Below, piece after piece: positions 46,801 through 57,027 of a DNA stretch of 64,000 bases (position 1 is the stretch's first letter; each line of letters starts with the position of its first letter). Source of the DNA: Cristatella mucedo. Lineage: Eukaryota; Bryozoa; Phylactolaemata; Cristatellidae. The stretch lies in assembly GCA_009760855.2 (NCBI GenBank), contig WPIO01000015.1, forward strand, positions 1,466,501 through 1,530,500, given 5' to 3'. The notes under the pieces are model-generated. The model ran no database searches and was not told the origin of the DNA. It saw only the letters and a list, made by a program, of their open reading frames with translations. The position numbers were made by a program, and so were the translations under genes.

Positions 46801-48632
46801 ACTTCCCAAGCCGTTCCTTTGCTTTATGAATAGCTTCGGGGTTTTCAGGTGAGCTCAGCTTGAATTGAAGTATGGTTCTATAGCGATGCCATTCGTAGTG
46901 ATCTAACTTTGTTCTCCTCTCAGAGACTGGAGTAGCATGAAATGTGCTCCATCTCTCCAGTACATTCTCGAGCAGCACCTGGGCTTTATTAAATTTTAGC
47001 CGAGCGATATCGTTTCGCAGCTAAAAGTTGACTTCTTGCAGCTCCGAATCATTCTTGACAAGAAATTTAGATTTCTGGCAGGAGCTCTTAATTTTATCTT
47101 TTGGGACTTCTGCGCTGCAGCGCTTTCTTTTCAAGGCTTCTCAGCCACAATCGCCGAGCGGACTTTGTGGCTGAGAACTGGTCGAGGCAGCTCAAACGGC
47201 AGCTTATGCGCTGTCATGCATTCTATATTTAATAGCCCCCAAAATAAGCCATGGCAACCTGTGGCAGCCGGTTGAAGAAGAGCTAGGTGGAGAAGATGCC
47301 GACGAGTTTAGCTTCTTAACGTCTGCTGCAACGGTCGTAGCCAAGCCTGCGAGCACGATCGGCAGTATACAGCGAATGCCACCGGTCAAGTTGCTGACCG
47401 AATCGTTTGACAACCGACCTATCACACCTCTGAAAGACAAAATGGTCTATGACGTAAAGCACTCCTCCCTGGACTTTAAAGACGGTACGCCGTACCTCTT
47501 ACCTGTAGACCCTGCCGTGTTGTCTGCCGTGTTTCGTGAGATCTGCTGCTGGGTCAGTTCGATACAAGCACCGTTGCACACGCTCCGGCTGCCAGAAACA
47601 CAATCATCTGGCGTTGCTTTGAATTCCTCTGTGCTGGCATTGTTTAATCGAAATTACCTGCTCTTGCCCGCATTTTTTGCAAGCGCTCGAGATCGTCGAC
47701 GGACGTCTCGTGTGTTTTTAGGGGTTCCCGACGATCCTGAGCTTGCCGAAACTTACTACTCGCAGTACGAGGAATTCGATGCTGTCTCGTCTGCGACATC
47801 AGGCAGCGATGACGAGGAAGGTGAAGCAACACTGCAGCAGACTCAGATCGACCTATTGGGACAGCTAGAAGAGCAGCTGAGCAGCAGTCTTGGTAAGTAG
47901 CAGCTTCGGTGCCTATGCATCCGGCCTAGAATTTGCCACACCGGACCTTTGTCCTGCACTTCTGTCATTTTGAAGTTCCATTGATGCGCCGTCCTTGTGA
48001 CATAGTTTTTTTTAAAGTGCCGTCTCCACGGCATAGTGGTTAGGCTCACAAACTCAGGACAGCTAGGCTTGGGTACCGAAAGCCGCTTAGGCTGTGAGTG
48101 CGCTATACAAAACTCTCCTGCGTAACACCCACATAGTTTTTATGACTTTGTGGAGTTACAGACGGAGATACATTACATTAAATTACGAACCCGGTGGTGA
48201 TAGACCTTTGCAGTCAATTGCAACCAGCAGTAACTTGGGGGGGGGGTCTGCAGTGCTAATGTGACACTGAGCGGGGCTACTACCCGAAGGCTGCTTCTAA
48301 TGGGCCTTTACCAGGACACGAAGTTGATGCATTGGCTCACTTCATGTGCACAAGGTCATAAGACTCGCCTTTTACATAAGATGGACAAAGAATAAACATG
48401 CCCTGAACGCAGAACTCCAGGTGTGAATAACCTGAGCAATTTGTTCTTACTTGGCATTCGTACTATTCTTTATATCTACGACAGCAAAGTAGCTTCTTTT
48501 GCATGACGGGTGCCTGTGCGGTGATGCCCAGGCGATTTTTACAAATTCAGTCTTTTGGACTCTCATGTCTCCCTCTTACCCTCCCTCCTCCCCCTACCTC
48601 CATCCTCCTTACACACATGCACACGCGCACAC

Positions 48633-48696
<64 letters not shown>

Positions 48697-50019
48697 CGCA
48701 CACACAAACCTAATGTTATTTATACTGGCAGGCCTGATATAATTACCTTACCTGCATTTAAACAGTGTAATAAACTCTTTTGAGGTCCAAGGGCTCTTGA
48801 GCAAGCTTTGCTAGAACAAATGACCTAGCAAATCCTTTAAAAAATGGCTGACTGCTATGGTTAGTGCTAGATCACAATCATTTTTCAAAATGTGCTTTAA
48901 ATCGATTGCCTCCCAATGTTTGTCCAAACAGTTAAGGGGGAATGTCAAGAAAGTATTTATCAAATTGGTCCAACAATCGAATATTTGAATAGGGTACCTA
49001 TCAAAAGACAAACATGTTAGAAATGGGATCAAAAGTTCTGACGATTTCTGCATATGAGAAAAAATGATTATCTAAGCATGTTTAACCCGAATGTAAGCAG
49101 GAAGCAACATATTTACAAATGACAAATTTACCGATCTCTGCATCATATGCTACTTGTGTGTCAGCTTGCTGAATCTTGGTAGATCGAGGTGCCGCTTGTT
49201 GAGATGCATGCTTATGGCTTTTATGCAGCTTCATTTACAGTATAGCTTTCTGCCTTGTAAAATCTAATAACTCTGCCAATAATTCACGGATCAGAGTGAA
49301 ATTTAAAATGCCAGTTCAGTTCTGGTTGTACCAATTTGCCCTAGTTCATTTCTGATTTCGGCTGAATAAGTTCTGCTGTACATGTCCATAATTTCCGGAA
49401 ATAAAGCTCAACGACGTTTGATGACACCCAAGAGGAAAAGAGGGACCACATTGAATACCGGTAGAATCATTATTTGCGAATTTTTAATAGGGGAAGGAAG
49501 CATCACGTTGAACGACGACACCACGGCTGGCGCCTTTGGTCCGACGGCTCGATCGATCAAGATACGGAACCTGAGAGCGTATCCTTTGCACAGACCTCGC
49601 GGGGCTCGGGCGTTGCTGCTGCCACCGCTGCCGCCACCTCAGACGGCACCTCACGGCTCGCTCAGCTTCCTGCGTGCTCGCTGCGCCTGCAGCTGCCGTT
49701 GCTGCACGTGTCGTTGCTGCACGTGTCGCTGCCGCCGGCGCAGCAGGATACTGCGATCTGCCGCCGCCCGCCGCAGCGTTCAGTCCTTGACCCGTGCCGT
49801 GCACTCAGCGAGTGCGAGAAGAAGCTCGGAGAAGTGGCCTTCAGGAAAGTGTACGACTACCTGAAGACCGTCCGCTACGAGCACGACGGCTGCCTGTCGA
49901 CGTGCGACGAGGAAAACATGATGGCCGAGCTGGCCAAGTACGTGAAGCAGCGAAGCGACTGCTTCCTGGTGGACCAGCTGCTCTTTCTCGAGATGCAGGC
50001 TCGCATGGACAAGTGCTGA
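37705..50019 (+). CDS. NEK11: NEK11-like NIMA-related serine/threonine kinase, 14 exons
   Basis: Protein kinase; vertebrate NEK11 acts in the DNA damage and G2/M checkpoint. Exons: 37705-37874, 39271-39436, 40626-40774, 41070-41231, 42385-42537, 42857-42935, 43850-43989, 44102-44299, 44399-44474, 44630-44750, 47236-47484, 47722-47892, 49491-49578, 49809-50019. All junctions are GT-AG and in phase, giving 710 residues (human NEK11 is 645). Kinase domain 28-288: G-loop GSGNFG (35-40), Lys61 in KVLKEV, HRD with Asp158, DFG with Asp175, and GTPYYMSPE. After it come a basic, coiled-coil-like stretch with PRERMRLRK, then [12 protein letters not shown], an acidic patch, and [15 protein letters not shown] near the C-terminus, all matching the order in vertebrate NEK11. 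Start ATG has A at -3 and G at +4; a TTG four codons upstream is not needed. Introns hold LINE tails, SINEs and microsatellites. Confidence 0.93.
37920..38092 (+). mobile_element. LINE-A 3' tail in NEK11 intron 1
   Basis: GCATGTCACCCCTAACCATG, stem-loop, ATTATTATT end at 38083-38092. Starts about 45 bp after the exon 1 donor. Confidence 0.88.
38138..38262 (+). repeat. 30-bp minisatellite in NEK11 intron 1
   Basis: About four copies of a unit built from TTGCATCACG and TGCTTGTGCATCGTG. It has no stop codons in several frames, which produces Cys/Ala/Ser repeats that are not real protein. Confidence 0.85.
39965..40090 (-). mobile_element. tRNA-like SINE fragment in NEK11 intron 2
   Basis: Minus strand has a B-box-like GGATTCGAATC and a GACCGTGGAATTG segment reminiscent of the SINE heads here. 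Weak. Confidence 0.35.
40350..40430 (+). mobile_element. LINE-A 3' tail, decayed
   Basis: GTGTCTAGATAGAGATTTAG and ATTATTATTTTTATT; right arm of the stem-loop mostly lost. Confidence 0.55.
40626..41231 (+). CDS. NEK11: NEK11 exons 3 and 4, catalytic and activation loops
   Basis: Exon 3 (40626-40774) ends in VLHRDLKT and splits an Arg codon; exon 4 (41070-41231) continues [17 protein letters not shown] and [11 protein letters not shown], ending inside the Trp of KSDIW. Catalytic Asp158, metal-binding Asn163 and DFG Asp175 are all present, so the kinase should be active. The 295-bp intron between them has (TAG)n at 40979-40993 and no repeat element. Confidence 0.93.
41232..42384 (+). other. 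NEK11 intron 4
   Basis: Contains an (ATGC)n tract at about 41964-41990. No element or exon recognised. Confidence 0.6.
43417..43446 (+). CDS. NEK11: Candidate 30-nt NEK11 microexon between exons 6 and 7
   Basis: A run of 13 C followed by CAG precedes 30 nt encoding [10 protein letters not shown], then GTGAAA. Phases are 0 on both sides, as in the flanking exons 6 and 7, so inclusion would add ten residues and not shift the frame. It could also be chance. I left it out of the main gene model. Confidence 0.3.
43500..43745 (-). mobile_element. SINE pieces in NEK11 intron 6
   Basis: 43500-43580 has a minus-strand tRNA-like B box (GGGTTCAAGTA). 43690-43735 is an antisense copy of the SINE-B tail stem-loop (AGCACC/GGTGCC). 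Confidence 0.5.
44920..45530 (-). mobile_element. LINE endonuclease remnant joined to a LINE-A tail
   Basis: Antisense LINE-A tail at 44920-45010, then endonuclease text on the minus strand in shifting frames: VDFNIHFDN (usual GDFNIH), [16 protein letters not shown] and YRPKYQVF. The whole reverse transcriptase is missing between them. In NEK11 intron 10. Confidence 0.65.
45585..45690. repeat. (TA)n-rich tract
   Basis: About 100 bp almost entirely A and T with ATATAATATA units. Confidence 0.9.
46577..47160 (-). pseudogene. Decayed protein-coding sequence of unknown family in NEK11 intron 10
   Basis: Antisense to NEK11. One minus-strand frame is open for 133 codons (46577-46978) and continues upstream in the same frame past a single TAG to about 47133. 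It is rich in charged, helix-forming text ([27 protein letters not shown]-like, KAKERLGKW). The continuity across an isolated stop suggests a formerly longer protein. I do not recognise the family; a transposon protein or a processed pseudogene are both possible. Confidence 0.4.
47995..48190 (+). mobile_element. LINE-B 3' end in NEK11 intron 12
   Basis: ACCGAAAGCCGCTTAGGCTG, TCTCCTGCGTAACACCCACA and (TTACA)n. Very close to the copies at 13800 and 61740. Confidence 0.88.
48635..48700. repeat. (CA)n microsatellite
   Basis: About 28 CA units in NEK11 intron 12. Confidence 0.97.
48905..49425. mobile_element. Foldback element, left arm plus centre
   Basis: TTAAGGGGGAATGTCAAG start, then colinear with 7003-8150 without the LINE, to the centre AATAAAGCTCAACGACGTTT. 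Ends 66 bp upstream of NEK11 exon 13. Confidence 0.8.
49491..50019 (+). CDS. NEK11: NEK11 exons 13 and 14, conserved C-terminus
   Basis: Exon 13 (49491-49578) begins after TTTTTAATAG; exon 14 (49809-50019) begins after GCACTCAG. Joined across phase 2 they read [21 protein letters not shown], which lines up with the same region of human NEK11. Exon 14 ends [20 protein letters not shown] then TGA. The 230-bp intron is GC-rich and open in several frames, which could mislead a gene finder into reading through it. Confidence 0.88.
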
Positions 50020-50640
50020 CGGGTGCTGCCAGCCGCCTGCAGCCCACCGCAGCTGCCCCCACAGTGGTGCTGGCGGCTGCTCGAGGTTCGAGCTGCAGGC
50101 GCATCCGGCGGCGGCGGCCGATCGACGCTGTCGTCGCCGACGCCCGGGCTGCGAGCTCGCTCGCTCGCCTTTGAGCAGTCGCGCACTGCCAGCCATCGAG
50201 TGCAGGAACTCTCTCGTCGAGCCGAGAGCGGCCGCTGAGCCGCCATTGTCAGCCGGATGTTGCCAAAACGGCGATTCGAGAAGGGAAGTCGCCGTCGTCA
50301 AGACCGTGCCGGACTGATGGAGCTAACGCCGGCTCGGCTGTCAAGAAAAGGCGATGCCCCGGGGCCTGGGCTGAGCATTCGCATTGCTCTGGCTTCGCCG
50401 GGATTAGCTGCTGAGTGGCGAGGCAGCAATCTCGAATCTCGGCGCAATTTCGTCGGCTCTTTGACGAGCAGGATGCAGTTTACTTGGCCCGTCAAAGACG
50501 TGGGCTATTTTCGTATCTGTCGACCTTGCTTTTGTAGTAGGATGACGGAGTGCTCCCACCCGACTGCTCCCGGCCTGCCGTCGCCTGCCTGGAAACCCCC
50601 TCGCTCGTACGGCACTTGCTTGGCTGGAAGTTGAGGCTGC
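50020..50640 (+). other. NEK11 3' UTR and GC-rich flank
   Basis: GC-rich sequence after the stop codon, with no repeat match and no convincing reading frame. The open frames seen here are expected from base composition. I see no AATAAA, so the end of the transcript is not placed. Confidence 0.45.
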
Positions 50641-51784
50641 GATGGCTTCGAGCAGCACCCACAGTTGGAGTGTGAAGTGTGCAGCTTATTCTCGGCTGCT
50701 GTGAGAGCGCACCTGTCCTGTAAGAGTTTGAATGCTGTATGCTTTTTCCAGGTTTTATAGTGTCTCCTATTTTTGCTCATTTAAAATAGACCCTATCCTG
50801 CAGCTTTGCACAATCTTGTTCGTACTGGCTCAGTTCGTTTGCAACTGCTGACAGATTTATAATAATAACAATAAGAATAATGCACTTGACAAAACGCCCC
50901 CTAGAACTCAAATCTCTTTCTAGGTGCTTTACAATTGCTGCAAAGGATTGAATTGAATGGTTAGTGGTGTTATGCTCTATAAACAACAAGAATAACATAG
51001 TTAGGGGTGACATACACAGGGTCAGTATGCAAGTGTGGTTAGTGGCAGCATGCAACAGTGTCAGCACGTATAAGCCCTTAAAGGACGAATCACAGGGACC
51101 CACTAAATGCTGTCATACATAGATGAGTTTTTAGTTTTTTTTTAATGTGGACAAGTCAGGAGATGTGACGAAGGTCGGCAGTGAGTTCCAGGCTTTGGGA
51201 GCATACGAACCAAAGGCACGGTCTCCAAAGGATCTGAGGTTTGTACAACGTATAGTTAAACAGTTACATTCGGAAAAGTGGGTGGAACAATGCTTAGCCT
51301 GGCGGAGAAGAAGATCTGATAGGTAGGCTGGAGCTAGAGAATGAAGGGACCTAAAAGTGAGCGACAAAACCTTGAAGTCGATCCGTTACTTGACTGGGAG
51401 GCAGTGCAGGTCGGCAAGAAGTGGTGTGATGTGTCAACTTCGAGGCTCACGACAGAGAAGCCTAGCTGCAGAGTTTTGCACCAGCTGTAAGTGTCCGAGT
51501 GCACAGGTCGGTAGGCCAGCAAGCAGTGAGTTACAGAAGTCAAGACGGGATGTCACAAAGGCATGGACTAATTTAGATGCGGTCTAAACAAGACCGAATT
51601 TTAGAAATGTTAAGTATCTGAAAATAGGCAGACTTAGCAATGGAGCTGATGTGGTCTGGTCGTCTAATGAAAGGTCTCTTTGGAACGTGACACCTAGATT
51701 TCATGTAGATTTAACAGGAGATATGCTGGCACAGCCGATTTTGAGCGTCAGCCTTTCCAATTTCTGAATCAAACTTGATTATAT

Positions 51785-51922
51785 AATATATGTATATATA
51801 TATATATAATTCATTTGTATAGCGCCAAAGATAACTTCTATTCAGGGGCTTCACATATGTCTCCGGGCTCGAACCCACGACCTCTGCCAGACCTTGGCCA
51901 GGGCGAGCACCTTAACCGCTAG
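51785..51922 (-). mobile_element. SINE-B copy inside LINE-A
   Basis: Antisense: AATTCATTTGTATAGCGCC tail, stem-loop region, then CGGGCTCGAACCCACGACC head. Confidence 0.82.
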
Positions 51923-52100
51923 CGTGATGGCAACTAGGTAAGGCGGTTGCTTTCACGACCTCCGTCCCGAGGTCGTGGGTTCGATTCCTGCGGTGGGCGA
52001 TCCTTTATCGCCACTGCAAGCTGTGGTGATAGCCGTAAAGGCTCTTCTGTCGCTATACAAAAAGAGGCTGTTTAATCAGCTAGGATTTATTTATTTTTAG
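51923..52100 (+). mobile_element. SINE-A copy inside LINE-A
   Basis: Nearly consensus: GTGATGGCAACTAGGTAAGG through GGTTCGATTCCTGCGG to GCTGTTTAATCAGCTAGG and (TTTA)n. Confidence 0.9.
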
Positions 52101-52754
52101 ACCATTTGCCCATAACTAGTAAGTCGGTTATCATCATTCAATTTAAGAAAATTGCTGTAATCCCTGATGTGCTGATGTCATCAATACATGCAGCAAGTTA
52201 GTTGAGAGAATTCGACGTGCTGGAGGGCTGGGAGGGATCAAATTAAAGGTACAGCTGAGTGTCATCTGCATAAAGTGAAAGCCTAAGATTGTGCTAGGCA
52301 ATCACATCGGCAAGAGGGGGAGTAAAAACCATGACAAGAACCGGACCAAGCACGGAGCTCTGAGGTACCTCATATTGCAGGGGTTCCTCGGATGATCTGT
52401 GTCCATTCACATCAATACTCTGGAGTCTCTCACTAAGATATGACCTGAACCATTGCAGATGTATGCCAGTGATACCCATGCGAGATGAGAGGCGCCCAAG
52501 AAGGACTTGGTGATCAATCTTATCAAAAGCTGCCGAAAGATCGAGCAAATCAAGCAGAGGTACTCTAACTATGTATGCATGCCTAAGTAGGTCGTTGTAC
52601 ACCAGATGCGGTGCTGACTCTGTGGAGTGATTAGCTCTAAAACCAGACTACCAGACTGGAACTTACTAGCAAGGTTTGAAGTTTCAATATATAAGTTTAG
52701 TTGGTCTGCTACGACTGGTTAGGTGTGAAGACAAACTTTAGGCAGCTGCATCAC

Positions 52755-52912
52755 CATCGATAGTTGCACGATTGCCAAGGAGGTAAGGTGCTCGCTCTTC
52801 AGGGGACCGAGGTCGACGGTTCGAATCCTGCAGTGGGTGATCCTGTATTGCCAACTGCAAGCAGTGGTGAAGGGTCTTCTGCTGCTATACAAATGAGGCT
52901 GTTGAATCAGCT
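52755..52912 (+). mobile_element. SINE-A copy, diverged
   Basis: GCCAAGGAGGTAAGGTGCTC head, GGTTCGAATCCTGCAG, GAGGCTGTTGAATCAGC end. Confidence 0.75.
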
Positions 52913-53045
52913 ATAATTCATTTGTATAGCACCCCAAGAGAACTGAATCTCTATCCAGGTGCTTTACATATGCCACAGGGCTCGAGCCCATGACCTCTGC
53001 AGTCAAATGTGATCACCACGACCTCGGTAATCAAAGGCAAGCACG
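52912..53045 (-). mobile_element. SINE-B copy
   Basis: Antisense, directly abutting the SINE-A 3' end: AATTCATTTGTATAGCACC, stem-loop AGCACC/GGTGCT, GGGCTCGAGCCCATGACC. Confidence 0.85.
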
Positions 53046-53244
53046 ATGTCGATGAACAGTGTGCATTTATGTCCAGATTTGCACAAGATGCCTAGGAGGT
53101 TGCCACCCAACAGTACAACGGAAGTACGACTGCAGGCCTTGCATGCAATCTGCCTGAGCAACCGAGATGTGGCAGATACTCTCAAAATCAGCTATAGAGC
53201 TGTGAGCTACAATGCTCGAAAGTGCTGAAAATTGAAAGTATTCT

Positions 53245-55205
53245 TGTTTAACACACGCATGTATTTATCACAACATTTAGTGTGTAAATATGATTTGTCC
53301 TTTGTGTGCTTATACTTGCTGACACTGTGCATGCTGCCACTAACCATATTTGCAAGCTGACCGTGTGCATGTCACCTCTTATTATGTAATGTAATGTATC
53401 TCCGTCTGTAACTCCACAAAGTCATAAAGACCATTTGAGTGTTATGCAGGAGAGTTTTGTATAGCGCACTCACAGCCTAAGCGGCTTTCGGTACGCATTC
53501 GGTAGCCAACAGACTTCGTCTCTCGCAACAAAGAGAAAGTGGGAAGCATAGCAGAGTCAAGAGAGCAGTTGAGGTAGTGAGTAGCATAGAAGTAGCAGCT
53601 CAGGACCGCTGAAAAAGATGTGCCATAGTCGGCAGTAGGAGAGTAGTTGTCGTTGCATAAGAATTGTGGGAGCGAGTTCCACAGTCTAGGACCTGCAGAG
53701 CTAAAGAATGAATGAAGCTTTTGAAATTGAGGCAGCTGTCGAACACGACACCTAAATTACGAGCACGTGGTGAAGGTCGCACAATAGCATCACCTATTAG
53801 AACAGCAAAGCCTTGTAATCCAGCCACACGCTTAGGGTGTCCTATGAGCAGCAGCTTGGTTCTATCGTCATTTAATTTCAGGAAGTTTTCCGACATCCAG
53901 GATCGAATATCGGCAAGGCGAGCATTCAGTTTCTCAGTTGCTGCAGCAGATTCCGATGGTTTAAATGACAAATACAACTGAGTATCGTCAGCATAGAAGT
54001 GATATCCTATTCCATGGGCCTTAATCACTTTTCCCAGAGGTTGTGTATAAATGAAGAACAGCAAGGGACCGAGTACAGACCCTTGAGGGACTCCACAGGT
54101 GACCCTTCTCGTGTCTGAGACCTGACCCCTCACACGACACGGATTGAACACGATCAGACAAGTATGATTTAAACCACGCCAGTGCTTCGTCTGCCAGACC
54201 GATCGTTGTTCTCAATCGTTCAAGCAGAACATCGTGATCAATGGTGTCGAAGGCAGCAGACAGATCTAGCAGAGCTAGGGCAGTGAAATTCCCGTCGTCG
54301 TTGCCGTGTAGAATATCATAGTTAACACGGAGGAGAGCAGTTCCAGTGGAGTGCTGCCTCTTGAACCCTGATTAAAATGTTTCTGACATTCCATTATTTT
54401 CAATATGATCAACTAGCTGCTTAGCAACAATTTTTTCAAGAATCTTTGATAAGAACGGAAGAAGGGAAACTGGACGATAGTTTGCTAGGACCTCTGTGCC
54501 TAATCCAGGCTTTTTAAGAATAGATCTAACGATTGCCGATTTGAAGGACTTGGGGACGACCCCTTTTCCCAAAGAAGCATTACAAATCTTGGTTATGGCA
54601 GGGCTAAGTTGGTCTGCTAGTGAAGACCACAGAGATGAAGGTATAGGGTCTCCAGGAGACGAACTCTTTTTGCTAGACCTTATTAAGGCAGCCACATCAC
54701 AGGCAGAAACATCAGAAAACCTTTTAATTAAGGTCACAGGTTGAGGAACGGCGATTGCTTTGGTCAGAGGGGGCTTAATGGAGGCACGAATGTGCACAAT
54801 GTTTTCAGTTAAGAAGGCTGAAAACTTTTCAGCCGAGCTGTTAATATCTGGGGAGTCAGACCTCTCAGCATTGGCCAGTAAATGGTTTACTGTCTTATAA
54901 ATCTGTTTAGTGTCCGACTGGCAGGAATTCAGCTTTCTAATGAAAAAAGAAGCCCTGGTTTTTTTAAGCTTTCGGGTGTAAACTCGAAGGAAGTCTTTAA
55001 AATTGACTAGATCTGCCTCAGACCCCGATTTCTTGAAACGACGTTCTAGCCTGCGCTTAACCCAGCGCATCTTAAGGAGTTATGCTATGCTTGTTAACAT
55101 TGACCATGCTACCACTCATGCTTTCTTTGCAGCATATGTAAAGTGCCTAGAAAGAGATTAAGTTCTCTGAGGGCGCTATACAAATGTATGATGATTATTA
55201 TAATT
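53245..55205 (+). mobile_element. LINE-A 3' tail split by LINE-B
   Basis: 53245-53384 and 55080-55205 together make one LINE-A 3' UTR (TTTAGTG ... GTGCATGTCACC | TTGACCATGCTACCACTC ... stem-loop). It lies in the Tc1-like element and itself holds the LINE-B at 53385-55080. Confidence 0.82.
53385..55080 (-). mobile_element. LINE-B, best antisense copy
   Basis: Minus-strand frames: linker [71 protein letters not shown] (intact YADD catalytic site), [12 protein letters not shown]. Internal gap near 53700-53720 and frameshifts. 3' end in (TAATG)n at 53385. Confidence 0.9.
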
Positions 55206-55899
55206 ATTGTTACCACACTCAGGTCGGCGAAAGGAGACGACCCGGCTGGGAAGTTTCACCTAAAGATGCTCCTCAGCGATGGAGAGCAGCCCTCCGTGAG
55301 CTATCTCAGAAGCTGGCAACGACTACCGGTGCGGTCATCAGCAGAGTGACAGTGCCCCAGATGTTTTTCAGGTGTGGCATATTGAGAAGGGTCGCCAAAC
55401 GCAAGCCTTTGCTCACCGAACGACGTAGAAGATATCTCTCCGGTGGGGGCTGGGCCACGCCCACTGCACAGCAGACTGTTGGAGTTAAGTTTCGTGGACC
55501 GGCGAGTTGAAACTCATGATTTCTCGCTGACAAAACGAAAAATATCCGTAAGCGGTTTAAGATATGAGATGTACCACCGTGACTGGCTCCAGACAGCAAG
55601 GAAATTTGATAGCGAAAGTATCATGTGTGGTTGTTTCTGCTCCTCTGATGTCGGAATGGACAATGGCATTATACATCGATCTGGTAAAAAGTGCTGGGAT
55701 TTCACGTGTTTGAGCTCTCCAGGGAAATGACTACATTTGGCAGCAGGAAAATGATCCGAAGCACACGGCAAAAGCTTCTAAAAGTTTTGCAAAAACATCT
55801 GTAAGAGTCTGTAAGTTGGGTGAGACAGTCTCCTGACCTAAATCCCTGTAGTTTAGTGCAGGCCGGCACTCGGCATCGGCACGTTGGCCTGCCGCCTTT

Positions 55900-56835
55900 A
55901 ATGTGGCTTGGGCGCAGCACCTTAGTACCGAGGTACCTTATTGATTGATGGGCCGTTTTTTTGGAAGAGAGGCCTGTTTCTGGGCAGGGGCGAGGAGCGG
56001 GCCATCGCAGAGCAGAGTTGCAATGGGTACGCAGTAGCGTAGCCGTCGTGAGTCACGTGCTGAGTATATACGTTTGCTGAAGCTACGGTGTTGACATTGC
56101 GCTGCTGCTGATTGCTCTAATCACTAGCTATTTCGGCGGGTGCGGAGAATAAAGAAAAATCAGCAAGGTCGTCTCTTAATTCGATGGCAGTGGGGACCAC
56201 GCGGGCTATGTAGAGAAGTTCAATCCAGTAGCTGAGCTGCAAGGCATTGAAAGTTTGAGCCACCGATGCACACGCGACGGCGCATCTTATACCTTGACGA
56301 GCCTTAACCAACGCATATTCAGCGGACGCTCGCAGCGCAAGAGCTCGCACGCAGCCGCTCTGCGTCCCGCCGTAACTGCCTCTTCTTCGTCCGCTCGGCT
56401 TGCCTTCCGAGAACAGCAGAACAGCTTCCGCTTCCGAGAAGACTCTAACGCATCAAGGACGGGCTAGGCCACATCAAAGGCGGCCAGCGTGAAGCAGCAG
56501 AGTTCGGGCTCGAAATTATTGACGATATAACCTAGCAGAAGCCTCAAGTTCCTACTCTAAGCACCTGACAGCTTCATTTATAAATGAACGAAAGCCCATC
56601 AGAATGTATTAGTAAAAACAATTAACCATGCAATTGCTTATGCCAAGCAATGGAGCTGGGATAGCAGCGATACACACAGTAGCCAAAAACAACGTCCATT
56701 GAAGCCGTGGTGCCGATTTGTGATACAGATAGGTGTCTGCTCTGCTGTAAGCAGCAAGGGCTGTTATCTGGCCTACAATAAAGTATAGCATCGTAAGATA
56801 GCATCAACAGGTCAGGAATTTTACAATACAGAAGA
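55900..56835. other. Unassigned DNA
   Basis: No feature recognised beyond short open frames without support. Confidence 0.4.
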
Positions 56836-56839
56836 CCAA

Positions 56840-56934
56840 GAGCCGTCGGCCGGGGAACAGGCAATAGATACATTTTGCCTCGGGCGGGACTCAAACCACA
56901 ACCCCTTATTTGGCAGGTCCTAATATGCTCGAGT
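56840..56934 (-). mobile_element. tRNA-like SINE fragment, third type
   Basis: Minus strand has AGGACCTGCCAAATAAGG and a B box GGTTTGAGTCCCGCCC. It differs from SINE-A and SINE-B. Confidence 0.45.
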
Positions 56935-57027
56935 GCAGAGGTCGGCAAACTCCGTCCTTTAGGCCAGATCCGACCTAGCTAGTGCAGCCTAGCGGCCCCC
57001 TAGTCATTTATTGATGGATCCGGCTTA

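Larger units (their letters stand above)
50855..52610 (-). mobile_element. LINE-A, long copy split by two SINEs
   Basis: Tail 50855-51100 and C-terminal part to 51785, then SINE-B and SINE-A (51785-52100), then reverse transcriptase continuing to 52610 with minus-strand text LLDLSAAFDKIDHQVLLGRL and WFRSYLSER, and a damaged VPQSSVLGP (usual PQGSVLGP). Confidence 0.88.
53046..55890 (+). mobile_element. Tc1-like transposon, decayed and split by nested LINEs
   Basis: N-terminal part 53088-53226: MPRRLPPNSTTEVRLQA then LSNRDVADTLKISYRAVSYN, a Tc1-type paired-like helix-turn-helix. After 2 kb of LINE, 55206-55850 continues with the second DNA-binding region (RKPLLTERR), then WQQENDPKHTAK and, after a frameshift, QSPDLNP, the classic Tc1 catalytic-domain text. 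Stops and shifts make it inactive. Terminal repeats not found. Confidence 0.82.

Noticed and set aside
49382-49864. 160-codon plus-strand frame before NEK11 exon 14
   Set aside because: It reads through exon 13 and the GC-rich intron 13; the NEK11 alignment requires splicing from 49578 to 49809.
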